Origin: Flavobacterium chungbukense
Lineage (GTDB): Bacteria; Bacteroidota; Bacteroidia; Flavobacteriales; Flavobacteriaceae
DNA length: 64,000 bases
Direction: 5' to 3'
NCBI RefSeq assembly: GCF_020805785.1
Contig: NZ_JAJGZV010000001.1
Span: 992,001-1,056,000, forward strand
Shown here piece by piece: positions 18,501 to 26,428 of the stretch. Both the position numbers and the translations under genes were made by a program. The notes beneath the pieces are model-generated. The model was not told the origin of the DNA, did not search any database, and saw only the letters and a list, made by a program, of their open reading frames with translations. How positions within the stretch are numbered: position 1 is the first letter of the stretch; every line of letters starts with the position of its first letter.

Positions 18501-19673
18501 GTTGATGTAGCTTACAGATTCATTATTTCTGTTGTAAATCGTAATTCCTCCACCTTCAGTCCCAAAATAAATATTTTGGTTTTTATCAGCAATTATCGAA
18601 CTAACCACATCAAAACTCATCGGAATCTTTTTTGATGTTTGGTTGTAATTTGAGAAATTAACATTAGAAACATCCCAAAGATTCACGCCTTTGTAATAAC
18701 AGCCAATCCATATAGATCCTTTTTTATCCATAAAAACCGACTTTACTTTGTCGATTCCGTTCGCGTTATTGCTATTATTGATTTTTTGAATACTTTGATC
18801 TTTTCCTAAAATATAAATTCCGTCATAAGCGCCAACCCATAAAGAGCCTTGATTGTCAATTACTAATGATCGAATATCAGTATTGATTTCGCGGTATTTT
18901 TCAGCGGTTAAAAAAGAAACAAAAGCTTTTTCTTTTTGATTGAATTTAAGAAGTCCTTTATTTTTTGTTCCTACCCATAAACTACCATCTTTATCTTCAA
19001 TAACCGATTGAACATTTAATAAATCTGTTGCATTTAAAGGATAATTTTTAAAGGATAATTTTCCATTTTTTCTATTCGTTAATTGACATAAACCTTTCGT
19101 AGTTCCAATCCATATTTCTCCTTTTTGGGTCTTTAAAATACTAAGAATATTATTGCTTGGAAGAGTTGAAGCATCATTATCTGAATGGAATACGGAAGTA
19201 AATAATCCTGATTTTTTATTTAAAATGGTTAATCCTTTTGAAGTTCCAAACCACATTTCGCCATCAATTTCTCGAATACTCCAAACAGCGTTATTACTTA
19301 TGGTGTGATTGGCTTTGGTATGAAGATATCTTGTAAAACGATTTGAAATTGGGTCATAGCAATTCAGTCCGTTGTAAGTTCCAACCCATATTTTTCCCGA
19401 ATTGTCTTCTTCAATAGCCAAAATATCATTGTTACTGATAGAAAATTTATCGTTGGCATCATTTCTAAAAACAGTAAACCGACTGCCATCATATTTGTTT
19501 AAACCGTCACGCGTACCAAACCACATCTGCCCAAATTTATCCTGATGTATGGCAATAACAGAGCTTTGCGAAAGCCCGTCGGTGGTAGAAAAATTTTTAA
19601 GACGGTATTTATTTTGGGAAAATAGATTTCCACTTATAAATACTAAAAATAAAAGAGCTATTTTAAATTTCAT
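15582..19673 (-). CDS. Hybrid two-component system regulator (HTCS) of the polysaccharide locus
   Basis: 1363-residue one-protein signalling system. Order: signal peptide (1-20); about 14 two-component propeller repeats (WFGT/WIGT/WVGT motifs) forming a periplasmic sensor, about 25-690; Y_Y_Y domain, about 700-780; membrane helix, about 788-809; histidine kinase with H845 (NISHEFRTPL), N-box (NLISNAFRYTPKGG) and G-boxes (DSGVGIS, GTGIGLSIV); receiver domain with acidic pair E1114/D1115, phospho-acceptor D1157 (LIISDVIMPE) and K1209; AraC-type DNA-binding domain, about 1260-1360. In known HTCS proteins the propeller binds a breakdown oligosaccharide and activates the adjacent susCD operon. All key residues are present. 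Confidence 0.95.
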   Translation of the reverse strand: MKFKIALLFLVFISGNLFSQNKYRLKNFSTTDGLSQSSVIAIHQDKFGQMWFGTRDGLNKYDGSRFTVFRNDANDKFSISNNDILAIEEDNSGKIWVGTYNGLNCYDPISNRFTRYLHTKANHTISNNAVWSIREIDGEMWFGTSKGLTILNKKSGLFTSVFHSDNDASTLPSNNILSILKTQKGEIWIGTTKGLCQLTNRKNGKLSFKNYPLNATDLLNVQSVIEDKDGSLWVGTKNKGLLKFNQKEKAFVSFLTAEKYREINTDIRSLVIDNQGSLWVGAYDGIYILGKDQSIQKINNSNNANGIDKVKSVFMDKKGSIWIGCYYKGVNLWDVSNVNFSNYNQTSKKIPMSFDVVSSIIADKNQNIYFGTEGGGITIYNRNNESVSYINSKTGQANKNDIKAMCLSDNHILWIGTFSKGLSAYNTVSKRIEDNRIAADLTELLKESGVYSLKAENKILWIGTFGKGLIRYNTLDKTFQIIGNDTSKPVFLTNNMVRSILIDKQNSIWLGTQNGLNRISLRNFNPKNYQIQHFFYDHSALSGDDILTLFEDSQNKIWVGTKAKGLHVFDGKKFNRINLKVGNTVITSIHSILEDDAKNLWISTNQGIIKYNQSKKSVVIYDQKDGLASNEFNDNSALKVSSNQFYFGSPSGATFFDASKISLNNYAPQVLITDLKIKNEIINAHDKDEILEKSIGFTNTITLDYDKANFSINFAIPNYIRSKNNQYSYRLVGLENNWTTTKNSEANFAIQNPGTYTFEVRGANNDGVWNQTPTTLTVIVNPAPWRSIWAFLLYGIVIGLGLYGLIWIMKSKARLKQKLELEYLETQRIEENNKLKLDFFTNISHEFRTPLTLILGPLQQILADYNGTNEMYKKLLVIEGSANHLLSLINRLMDFRKLENHQVALESANGNIVKFTKEIFLSFIEYAKDGGYDYTFETQNEEILVYFDRYKLERVFYNLISNAFRYTPKGGSIHIKINHDQQHLFIAVEDSGVGISEEHIDKIFDLFFEVPTHNQVQKNYNKGTGIGLSIVKNIVELHKGKIDVTNKPTGGVIFKVTLPLGREHLLDSEIITDFKISDDIEQYSAQLETSEIVENDDIEDLIVNEEKQTILLVEDHKVLRKFMKNLLKKDYNIIEAENGKIALEKALKFVPNLIISDVIMPEMVGTELCSKIKENIKTSHIPVILLTSRSSLVYKFEGLESGADDYISKPFNLMEFRLRVKNLLNTTERLKIKFSSEDSFIPSEITVSSLDEELLKKAFKIVEENISNEQFDIPFFCSELGVSRTMLFLKIKAWTNCTPNEFIHEIRLKRAAQLLEQNKLNVSEISYKVGFNNPKYFSKCFQKKYGETPSQYADKFYKSSATF

Positions 19674-19703
19674 AGCGCACGGGTTTATATTGTGAATTTA
19701 TTC

Positions 19704-19778
19704 TCTCGCAAAGTCGCGAAGACGCAAAGCAATTAACTTAAAAAAAACAAAACTTTGCGACTCTGCGACTTTGCGAGA
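19704..19778. repeat. 'CTCGCAAAGTCGC' inverted-repeat element
   Basis: TCTCGCAAAGTCGCGAAGAC and GACTCTGCGACTTTGCGAGA form imperfect inverted arms around an A-rich centre, in the gap between the regulator and the beta-helix gene. A related CGCAAAG-rich element lies at 30549-30774. Confidence 0.7.
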
Positions 19779-19804
19779 TTATAACTTTATGATGAGAAAA
19801 AAAC

Positions 19805-21433
19805 TTACTTCAATCGTTTTTTCAATTGATAATCGTACAAAGACTGAATTCTTTCTATTGGCGTATTCAAAAATTCAATATAAGGATCGATGTCGTATTT
19901 GATTTCAAATTTTGCATTTCCATGAACACCAATAATCCGTGCCAAAGCACCGTCTTTCATTCCGTACAATGAAATTGGTTTTGAGGCATCTGGATTTTTA
20001 ACTTGAACATTTAAATTCCAAAAAGTGCTGAAAGGTCCGTGCGATGGTTTCCAATAATCTGCGCCGCCGCCGCCAAATAATAGGTAGCTATTATTTTTGT
20101 CAGGTGTAATATGAACGATAATATTATCAAATAAATTTTGATGATTTGCTCCCGAATGCTGATCTAAAAGTGCATCGTCAAAAATTTCACAATTTTGATA
20201 TACATTTTTAGTAGAAAATGTATTGAAACTCAAAGGATGAACCGCCTTGTTGTAGATTTTTAAATTCTTAACTAAAACATTATGAACGCCTCCCAAAGTT
20301 ACGGTATAATGTGACAAATGTGGTCCATCGGTTGTAATATCTTGAATAGTAACATTTGAAACTTCTTCCGCTAGAATTCCGCTGTCGGCGTTGGTAATTT
20401 TTACATCTTTGACCCAGCTGTTAAACAAACGAGTTAAGAAAATTCCATTATTTCCAGGTTCGACATGATGTGCAACTCTTGGAATATCAGGAAAGGTAAA
20501 ACGAAGATGTTCGATTCCCACTTCATTTAAGTGTTTCCATTGTACTAATTGTGCCTGATAACTAGGTTTGATCGAAATGGTTAAAGGTGTTTTTAAAGTG
20601 ATTTTTGACCCTGAAATTTTAACAATTTCTACTTGCTGCCTCACAATCGGTAATTTTGGAAATTTCCAATGATGAGAACCAGGTTTAACGTTGGCGCCTT
20701 GATATAAATCTTTGATGATTTCGCCATTTTCGCCCTCTTTATTAAACAACTGCAATTCGACAACATCGCCAACTTTCAAGCCTTTTACGTCTGAAACATT
20801 GATGATATGTTCGCCCATTTTTCCAGAAGTGACTTTTGCTAACGGATTAGATTCTGGTTCATATTTATCCAAATACGATTTTACACGCTCACCGGGAACC
20901 TGTGTCCAGATAAAACCTCCCGACCATGCATATTGCGAGAAAGGAAGATCAATATTGTTTTCAGTTTCGCGTTGTCTTTTGTCAAATGTGTTTAAATATT
21001 CGCGTAGTTCTGCCAGAACTTCAGAATCTTTAAGATACATCATTGGTCTCGGACAATAGATTTCAGTTCCGTTTTCACCAGAACCTGCACCGCGAAGAAC
21101 AAAATTGCTTCTTTCGATATATAGAATATCACTCAGAATGATTTTTCCTGCGGGTAATTGCAAAATCACATTTCCTTCAACAGCATTGGCAGCTTTTAAT
21201 GCTTTTAATAAAGCTTTTGAGTCGTCAAGATTGTCATTTGCTTTAACGCCATAATCTACGGCATTAATAATTTTTCCATTTGATTCTAAAATCTGGCTTT
21301 CGCCGAAATGATAGCCAGCGTAACTGAAATCTGGAAGATAATTTGTTTTTGAAGTAATAATTTTAGGTAATTCCTGCGCCAATATGGTATTCATAAAAAA
21401 GCCACAGGAGAGGATAATGGTTTGGCGAATCAT
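19805..21433 (-). CDS. Secreted parallel beta-helix (pectate-lyase-fold) protein, possible polysaccharide lyase
   Basis: 542 residues from the ATG of MIRQTIILSCGFFMN, which begins a normal signal peptide ending in AQ. The frame is open 21 codons further upstream, but that part is repeat-like sequence and would bury the signal. After INAVDYGVKANDNLDDSKAL, the usual start of a pectate-lyase-3 beta-helix, repeated strand motifs run through residues of about 90-480. It may belong to the Bacteroidota DUF4955-type beta-helix proteins, but this is not certain. It lies between the HTCS and the uronate genes, and GH88 needs a lyase product, so a new or little-known lyase or epimerase is a reasonable inference. 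No lyase catalytic triad could be assigned by eye. Confidence 0.75.
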   Translation of the reverse strand: MIRQTIILSCGFFMNTILAQELPKIITSKTNYLPDFSYAGYHFGESQILESNGKIINAVDYGVKANDNLDDSKALLKALKAANAVEGNVILQLPAGKIILSDILYIERSNFVLRGAGSGENGTEIYCPRPMMYLKDSEVLAELREYLNTFDKRQRETENNIDLPFSQYAWSGGFIWTQVPGERVKSYLDKYEPESNPLAKVTSGKMGEHIINVSDVKGLKVGDVVELQLFNKEGENGEIIKDLYQGANVKPGSHHWKFPKLPIVRQQVEIVKISGSKITLKTPLTISIKPSYQAQLVQWKHLNEVGIEHLRFTFPDIPRVAHHVEPGNNGIFLTRLFNSWVKDVKITNADSGILAEEVSNVTIQDITTDGPHLSHYTVTLGGVHNVLVKNLKIYNKAVHPLSFNTFSTKNVYQNCEIFDDALLDQHSGANHQNLFDNIIVHITPDKNNSYLLFGGGGADYWKPSHGPFSTFWNLNVQVKNPDASKPISLYGMKDGALARIIGVHGNAKFEIKYDIDPYIEFLNTPIERIQSLYDYQLKKRLK

Positions 21434-21504
21434 GGTTTTGTGGTTGTTTGTGGTTAGTGAGTTTTTTTGATTTGCCTCTAAGGCGCTAAGGCGCAATTTT
21501 TTTA

Positions 21505-21592
21505 TTTCACGCAGATTTAAAAAGATTTAAGCAGATTCATGCAGATAATTTATTCATTTAAAATCTGCTAAAATCTGCCTAATCTGCGTGAA
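21505..21592. repeat. 'TTTCACGCAGATTT' inverted-repeat element, copy 2
   Basis: Shorter version of the element at 10632-10771, with inverted ends TTTCACGCAGATTT and AATCTGCGTGAAA. It lies between the UxuA gene and the beta-helix gene. Confidence 0.75.
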
Positions 21593-21628
21593 AAAATACT
21601 CGAGTCTGAACGTCTTTACAGCAAAAAA

Positions 21629-22813
21629 TTATAAAGATCGTTTAATCCCTAATTCTAGTCCGCGTAATTCTGCAAGACCTCTTAAACGGCCAATTGCAGA
21701 ATAACCTGGATTTGTTTTTTTCTTCAAATCATCCAACATTTGGTGTCCGTGATCTGGTCGCATTGGTAACTTGTTGTTATTTCTTTTTTCAACTTCCAAA
21801 ATCGCTTTTACGACTTCGTACATATCAACATCACCTTCAAGATGGTTGGCTTCGTAGAAACTTCCTTCTTCATCGCGTTGCGTGCTTCTTAAGTGAATAA
21901 AATTCATTTTATCGCCGTGACGTCTCACAATTCCAGGTAAATCATTATCAGCTCTTACACCATAAGAACCTGTACACATTGTAAATCCGTTTGATGGAGA
22001 AGGCGCAGCATTCATTAATTCTACTAAATCTTCCTCAGTACTAACCACTCTTGGCAAACCTAGAATAGGATAGGGCGGATCGTCTGGGTGAATAGCCATC
22101 AAAACGCCTTTACTTTCTGCAACTGGAATAATTTCTTTTAAAAAGTGAAAAAGATTGTCCTTTAAAGCTTGTCTGTCAATATGATTGTAAGCACTTAATG
22201 TAACTAAGAAATCCTCAACTGAATAGGCTTCTTCAGCTCCTGGAAGTCCAGCCAAAATGTTTTGTTGCAATTTTACTTTATCTTCAGCAGTCATTGCTTC
22301 AAAATAGCTTTTTGCTTTTTGAGTCTGTTCTGCAGAATATTCTTTTTCTGCTCCAGGTCTTTTTAAAATATACAATTCAAAAGCAGCAAAAGCATTAATG
22401 TCAAAACGTAAAGCTTTCGAACCATCTTCAACTGTGTATGATAAATCAGTTCTTGACCAGTCTAAAACCGGCATAAAATTGTAACAAACGCATTTAATAC
22501 CGCATAAAGCCAGATTGCGAATGCTTTCTTTATAATTTTCAATGTATTGAAGATAATTTCCAGTTTGTTTTTTAATGTCTTCATGAACTGGAATACTTTC
22601 TACAACCGACCAAGTTAAACCTGAAGCGCCTTTTTTAGGATCGCCGTCTTGGTGTTCAATTTCAACTTTTCTTTTAATAATTTCATCAATACTCCAAACT
22701 TGTCCGTTTGGAATATGGTGTAAAGCGGTTACAATTCCGGTTGCTCCAGTTTGTGCAATATCTTGTAAAGAAACAGGATCATTTGGTCCGAACCATCTTA
22801 ATGTTTGTTCCAT
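21629..22813 (-). CDS. uxuA: Mannonate dehydratase
   Basis: 394-residue UxuA, the same length as the E. coli enzyme. It dehydrates D-mannonate to 2-keto-3-deoxy-D-gluconate in the cytoplasm. Family features include the start [16 protein letters not shown], the [14 protein letters not shown] region (near residue 110), [19 protein letters not shown] (near 240), [18 protein letters not shown] and the metal-site RPDHGHQM near residue 350. It forms a minus-strand set with the SDR oxidoreductase, KDPG aldolase and YhcH genes for glucuronate breakdown. The gap to the SDR gene is filled with a repeat element, so whether all four share one transcript is not certain. Confidence 0.95.
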   Translation of the reverse strand: MEQTLRWFGPNDPVSLQDIAQTGATGIVTALHHIPNGQVWSIDEIIKRKVEIEHQDGDPKKGASGLTWSVVESIPVHEDIKKQTGNYLQYIENYKESIRNLALCGIKCVCYNFMPVLDWSRTDLSYTVEDGSKALRFDINAFAAFELYILKRPGAEKEYSAEQTQKAKSYFEAMTAEDKVKLQQNILAGLPGAEEAYSVEDFLVTLSAYNHIDRQALKDNLFHFLKEIIPVAESKGVLMAIHPDDPPYPILGLPRVVSTEEDLVELMNAAPSPSNGFTMCTGSYGVRADNDLPGIVRRHGDKMNFIHLRSTQRDEEGSFYEANHLEGDVDMYEVVKAILEVEKRNNNKLPMRPDHGHQMLDDLKKKTNPGYSAIGRLRGLAELRGLELGIKRSL

Positions 22814-22830
22814 TTTTTATGATTTTAGTT

Positions 22831-22918
22831 CCTGCAAGGTTTTTAAAACCTTGTAGGTTTGTTTTAAAGTTTTTATTCTAAATTATTTAGACCTGCAAGG
22901 TTTTAAAAACCTTGCAGG
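22831..22918. repeat. Two tandem 'CCTGCAAGGTTTT(T)AAAACCTTG' palindromes
   Basis: Two near-identical palindromic units (22831-22857 and 22891-22918), each able to form a hairpin of about 12 bp, are separated by 33 AT-rich bases between the UxuA and SDR genes. They could act as an RNA-processing or stability element in the operon, but look like another dispersed repeat. Confidence 0.75.
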
Positions 22919-22930
22919 ACGTGAGGAATC

Positions 22931-23743
22931 TTAAATACTTGTAGCGGCAAAACCACCGTCAACTTTTAACGTAATTCCAGTTACGAATTTTGACATATCG
23001 CTACATAAAAATAAAAGCGCACCGTCAATATCTTCTGGCGAACCAAATCGTCCCATTGGCGTGTGGTCGATAATTTTTTCTCCTCTGGGAGTTAATTTTC
23101 CTTCTGGAGTTAGTAGCAAAGCACGATTTTGTTCTCCAATAAAAAATCCTGGAGAAATGGCATTTACACGAATTCCTTCGCCATATTTAGAAGCCAATTC
23201 AACCGCCATCCATTGTGTGAAATTGTCAATTGCTGCTTTTGAAGCCGAATATCCAACCACTCTTGTTAAAGGTCTTTGAGCAGAAGCCGATGAAATGTTG
23301 ATGATATTTCCCGATTTCTGCTTTGCAAAAAGTTCAGCAAAAACCTGAGAAGGAAGCATTGTTCCAATAATATTCAAGTCGATAACTTTTTGCAAATCAT
23401 CACTTTTCATATCATAAACGGCTTGATCTGGCTGAATGGTTGCTCCAGGCATATTTCCGCCCGCGCCATTTATCAGAATATCCAAACGGCCGTATTTTTC
23501 AACGATAAAATCTCTAACTTTTTCTATTTCTTCTTTGTTTAAAACATTTGCCTGAACCGCAAAGCCTTGTCCGCCATTTGCTTCGATTGCTTTTACAGTG
23601 TTTTCAGCTTTTTCAAGAGATTGCGAAACGATTCCGACAATAACGCCTTGTTTGGCTAAAACATTGGCAAAATTGCTTCCTAATACTCCAGCACCGCCAG
23701 TAATCAGTGCAATTTTTCCTTTTAGATTGAATATTGAATCCAT
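22931..23743 (-). CDS. uxuB: SDR-family D-mannonate oxidoreductase (fructuronate reductase)
   Basis: 270-residue short-chain dehydrogenase. It has the nucleotide-binding TGGAGVLG motif (about residues 16-23), NGAGG (about 92-96), the catalytic Ser in INISSAS and the YSASK tetrad near residue 165-169. It resembles the SDR-type mannonate oxidoreductases (YjmF-like) that reduce D-fructuronate to D-mannonate, and its position beside UxuA supports that. The classical E. coli UxuB is an unrelated long-chain dehydrogenase, so the symbol reflects function only. A KduD-type 2-keto-3-deoxygluconate dehydrogenase is the main alternative, since GH88 products would need one. Confidence 0.82.
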   Translation of the reverse strand: MDSIFNLKGKIALITGGAGVLGSNFANVLAKQGVIVGIVSQSLEKAENTVKAIEANGGQGFAVQANVLNKEEIEKVRDFIVEKYGRLDILINGAGGNMPGATIQPDQAVYDMKSDDLQKVIDLNIIGTMLPSQVFAELFAKQKSGNIINISSASAQRPLTRVVGYSASKAAIDNFTQWMAVELASKYGEGIRVNAISPGFFIGEQNRALLLTPEGKLTPRGEKIIDHTPMGRFGSPEDIDGALLFLCSDMSKFVTGITLKVDGGFAATSI

Positions 23744-23865
23744 TATTTAATATTTAAAATTCAATACTTTAAAATTCCAAATTCCAATTTGGAAGATAAA
23801 GTATGGTTTTGATTTAGTAATATATTTTTAAATTTTAATTTTAATTGAAATTTGAAATTTCAAGA

Positions 23866-24528
23866 TTAACCTCTTATTGTTTCAATCAAATCCAAAACTC
23901 TTTTAGTCTCTTTTTCAATTGTATCGTAAGCTTCGTAATTCATTACTTCTTTGCTAATTAATTTACTTCCCATTCCAACAGCAGAAACTCCTGCATTAAA
24001 CCAAGTTTCAATACTTTGTCGGGTAGTATCTACACCACCGGTTGGCATGAAAGTTAAATTTGGAAAAACATCTTTTATTCCGCTCATAAAATCGGGTCCT
24101 AAAATGTTTCCTGGAAAAAGTTTAATGAATTTTACTCCAGCATTTTCAGCAGCAATAATTTCTGTTGGCGTCATGCATCCTGGTGCGTACAAAACTTCTT
24201 TTCCTATTAAAAAAGAAGCTATTTCAGGAACAAATCCTGGACTGATAAAAAAATCAGCTCCAGCTAAATAATAAGTTTCAGCCTGCGCTAAATTTTTGAT
24301 AGTTCCGATTCCTAAAAGCATTCCTGGCATTTCAGCATTTCGTAATTCAATCATTTTTTTGAAATTCGAAATAGCTTCTGGACCACGGCTTGTATATTCT
24401 ACAGCTCTAATTCCAGCATTATAAAGAGTTTTTAAAACAGCAATACTTTTGTTTTCATCGGCATTAAAATATAAAGGAAGCATTCCTTGTTTTACAATAA
24501 CGTCAATGGAGTTCTGAATGGTACTCAT
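23866..24528 (-). CDS. eda: KDPG/KHG aldolase
   Basis: 220-residue class I aldolase that splits 2-keto-3-deoxy-6-phosphogluconate to pyruvate and glyceraldehyde 3-phosphate, the last step of hexuronate breakdown. It shows the family's AVEYTSRGP region (near residue 40, equivalent to the EVTxR motif), ISPGFVPE and the Schiff-base Lys in VKFIKLFPG (near residue 137). It lies four bases downstream of the YhcH gene, so the two are co-transcribed. The KDG kinase that would make its substrate is not in the window. Confidence 0.92.
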   Translation of the reverse strand: MSTIQNSIDVIVKQGMLPLYFNADENKSIAVLKTLYNAGIRAVEYTSRGPEAISNFKKMIELRNAEMPGMLLGIGTIKNLAQAETYYLAGADFFISPGFVPEIASFLIGKEVLYAPGCMTPTEIIAAENAGVKFIKLFPGNILGPDFMSGIKDVFPNLTFMPTGGVDTTRQSIETWFNAGVSAVGMGSKLISKEVMNYEAYDTIEKETKRVLDLIETIRG

Positions 24529-24531
24529 AAA

Positions 24532-24981
24532 TTATATTTTTACTTTAATTACAATTTTCTTCAAAAGACCTTCTCCGATCATTGCGGTATGCACGTCTTC
24601 TGGAAATAATATTGCGAATTGTTTTTCTTGCAATTGAAAAAATGTGTCTGGTGCATCATGAAAAAAACGAACATCTCTTTCGTCACTGTATTCTCCATTC
24701 GGATTCACGCATTTCTCTCTTGGTTTCCATGCAAAAGTTTCAGGACCTTTAATCGAAATCTGTATGTCGATATTTTTATCATGACATTCAAATCCTTTAA
24801 CGGCTTCTTCTTTTGTATTTCCTTCTCCAACAATTACAATCAATTTTAAACCTTCACCGATTTCAAAAGCACCTTCGGCAAGATTGGCAATATCATTATT
24901 GCTTACATAATCAAAAGCTTTTTTGAAATTAGGATGCAAACCGTAGTATTTTGCTGCATTTTGTAATGAATCTAGTATCAT
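24532..24981 (-). CDS. YhcH/YjgK/YiaL family protein
   Basis: 149-residue cupin-fold protein of the YhcH/YiaL (DUF386) family, found in many sugar-acid and sialic-acid operons. Its biochemical role is not settled, and anomerase-like handling of free sugar acids has been proposed. Motifs: EIGEGLKLIVIVGEG, FECHDKNIDIQISIKGPE, FFHDAPDTFFQLQEKQFAILFPEDVHTA with metal-binding His and Glu residues (listed in two parts: FFHDAP and FPEDVHTA), and a C-terminal KKIVIKVKI strand. It is the first gene of the eda-uxuB-uxuA direction, just downstream of a well-formed promoter and a LacI-type operator, so it should be induced by uronate-derived signals. Confidence 0.88.
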   Translation of the reverse strand: MILDSLQNAAKYYGLHPNFKKAFDYVSNNDIANLAEGAFEIGEGLKLIVIVGEGNTKEEAVKGFECHDKNIDIQISIKGPETFAWKPREKCVNPNGEYSDERDVRFFHDAPDTFFQLQEKQFAILFPEDVHTAMIGEGLLKKIVIKVKI

Positions 24982-24997
24982 TTTCTATTGCTATTAT

Positions 24998-25027
24998 TTT
25001 GGATTTATAGTGTTATGTGTATATTTG
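24998..25027 (+). promoter_or_regulatory. Promoter of the LacI-type regulator
   Basis: TTTG (24998-25001), an 18-base spacer and TATATTTG (25020-25027) match the Bacteroidota -33/-7 promoter. A start near 25034 would fall inside the palindromic operator, consistent with autoregulation. Confidence 0.6.
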
Positions 25028-25041
25028 CGTGTGCGTACACG
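25028..25041. promoter_or_regulatory. Putative LacI-type operator between divergent promoters
   Basis: The 14-bp imperfect palindrome CGTGTGCGTACACG has a central CG, as usual for LacI-family operators. It lies in the gap between the divergent LacI-type regulator and the YhcH-eda-uxuBA genes, overlapping both predicted transcription starts. Confidence 0.6.
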
Positions 25042-25050
25042 GTGTTTTTA

Positions 25051-25080
25051 CAAATGTATGTAAATTGTACTGTAAAACAA
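25051..25080 (-). promoter_or_regulatory. Promoter of the YhcH-eda-uxuBA genes
   Basis: On the minus strand, TTG (25078-25080), exactly 19 bases, then TACATTTG (25051-25058): an ideal Bacteroidota promoter. Transcription would start near 25044, directly beside the palindromic operator, about 63 bases before the YhcH start. Confidence 0.7.
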
Positions 25081-25142
25081 CTTATTTTTACTAAAATAAA
25101 TTAATTTTACCGCACTGCTTTTATTTTTTTAACTTAAAAAGA

Positions 25143-26171
25143 ATCAATATCATAACGATTAAGAAAATTGCCGAATTAGCAAATATTTCGCCAGGAACTG
25201 TGGATCGAATTATACACAAGCGCGGACAAGTGGCTCAGGAAACGGTTGATAAAGTCAATGCGATTATAGAAGAATTTGGTTATAAGCGAAATATAATGGC
25301 CAGTAATCTGGCATTAAACAAGAAATTTCATTTTGCCATTTTTCTTCCAAAATCAGAAACATTAGAATATTGGAAAAGTCAGATTGACGGAATTGAAAAA
25401 GCGGCTTTAGAATTCAGTAAATTCGGAATTGTTTTAGATTATTTTTTCTATGATTATAATCTGGCGTCTTTTAAAGAATCTGCAAAAAAAATAATGCAGT
25501 TTGAATGTGATGGATTGTTGTTTGCACCTATTTTTTACGAAGAATCTGTTCAGTTTTTAGACGAATACAAAAAGAAGAATATTCCGGTTGTCATGATCGA
25601 TTCGAATATTTCTGAAAAAAATGAGTACGCTTATGTGGGACAAAATGCTTTTCAGAGCGGTTATTTGGCTGGAAGACTAATCAGTTTTGCGGTTAAAAAT
25701 GAAAGACAGATTTTGATTTTTAAAATTACACGCGAAATTGAAAGTACTTCTGTTTACTTGCAGCGTATCAAAGGATTTTATTCATATTTCAAAGATCATG
25801 ATGAATTGACCAATTTTAAGTTTTCAGAGGTTACTTTAAAAGACTCTGGAATTGATCAATTGAGTATGGAAATGTTTTTGGGTGTGAACAGTGTTTTTGT
25901 CCCAAATTCCCGAGCTTATATTGTGGCTGAATTTCTAGAAAAAAACAAAATAAAAGGTGTTAGAATTATTGGTTTTGATTTACTAAAAGAAAATATCGAG
26001 TACTTAAATAAAGGTGTAATTGATTTTCTAATCAACCAAAGACCCGAAGATCAAGGTTATTTGGGAATCAATTATTTATATAAAAAACTGGTTCTTCAAG
26101 AAGAAACAGAAAAGATCCATTATATTCCGTTAGAGATTATTTTGAAGGAGAATTATTTTCCTGCGAAATAA
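25143..26171 (+). CDS. LacI-family transcriptional regulator with apparent ATC start
   Basis: 342-residue LacI/GalR-type regulator: helix-turn-helix (ITIKKIAELANISPGTVDRI), hinge, then a periplasmic-binding-like effector domain (about 60-340). From the only standard start nearby (GTG at 25200) the protein would begin in mid-helix and lose its DNA-binding domain. Reading back in frame, the helix-turn-helix is complete and open to 25095, but has no ATG, GTG or TTG. ATC at 25143 stands exactly where family members have ATG (x-N-I-I-T-I-K-K). So either a point mutation destroyed the start or an unusual start is used. It should control the divergent uronate genes through the palindrome at 25028-25041. 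The effector is probably a uronate intermediate (inference). Confidence 0.8.
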   Translation: MNIITIKKIAELANISPGTVDRIIHKRGQVAQETVDKVNAIIEEFGYKRNIMASNLALNKKFHFAIFLPKSETLEYWKSQIDGIEKAALEFSKFGIVLDYFFYDYNLASFKESAKKIMQFECDGLLFAPIFYEESVQFLDEYKKKNIPVVMIDSNISEKNEYAYVGQNAFQSGYLAGRLISFAVKNERQILIFKITREIESTSVYLQRIKGFYSYFKDHDELTNFKFSEVTLKDSGIDQLSMEMFLGVNSVFVPNSRAYIVAEFLEKNKIKGVRIIGFDLLKENIEYLNKGVIDFLINQRPEDQGYLGINYLYKKLVLQEETEKIHYIPLEIILKENYFPAK

Positions 26172-26196
26172 TATTCTCCTTACTTCTAAAGTTTAG

Positions 26197-26304
26197 TTTG
26201 TCATTTCGACTGAAAGGAGAAATCTCACAAGATATTCCGCAAAGAAAATTGCCAATCGTTATCGAGTTTCTAGTGTGATTTCTCCTTTCAGTCGAAATGA
26301 CAAA
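26197..26304. repeat. Long inverted-repeat element, 'TTTGTCATTTCGACTGAAAG' ends
   Basis: Arms of about 30 bases (start TTTGTCATTTCGACTGAAAG, end CTTTCAGTCGAAATGACAAA) are nearly perfect reverse complements around about 45 bases. It directly follows the LacI-type gene and abuts the REP-like pair at 26308. Related in its ends to the element at 6740-6831. Confidence 0.8.
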
Positions 26305-26307
26305 ACA

Positions 26308-26388
26308 AACATAGCCCGTGGTTTCAACCACGGGAACGCAAAGAATAATCACGATACGTTTCCCGTGGTTGAAACCACGGGCTATGTT
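26308..26388. repeat. REP-like inverted pair, 'CCCGTGGTTTCAACCACGGG' family, copy 2
   Basis: AACATAG plus the 20-bp palindrome CCCGTGGTTTCAACCACGGG, about 28 bases of spacer, then the inverted copy ending CTATGTT. It forms an almost perfect 81-base inverted structure. Copy 1 is at 3981-4073. Confidence 0.85.
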
Positions 26389-26428
26389 AAAAAACTTTCT
26401 TTCTTAGCGCCTTCGTGGCAAAAAAAAC

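Noticed and set aside
21434..21496. N-terminal extension of the beta-helix protein (21 codons)
   Set aside because: Encoded by sequence overlapping repeat-like DNA and placed ahead of a complete signal peptide; the internal ATG is a better start.
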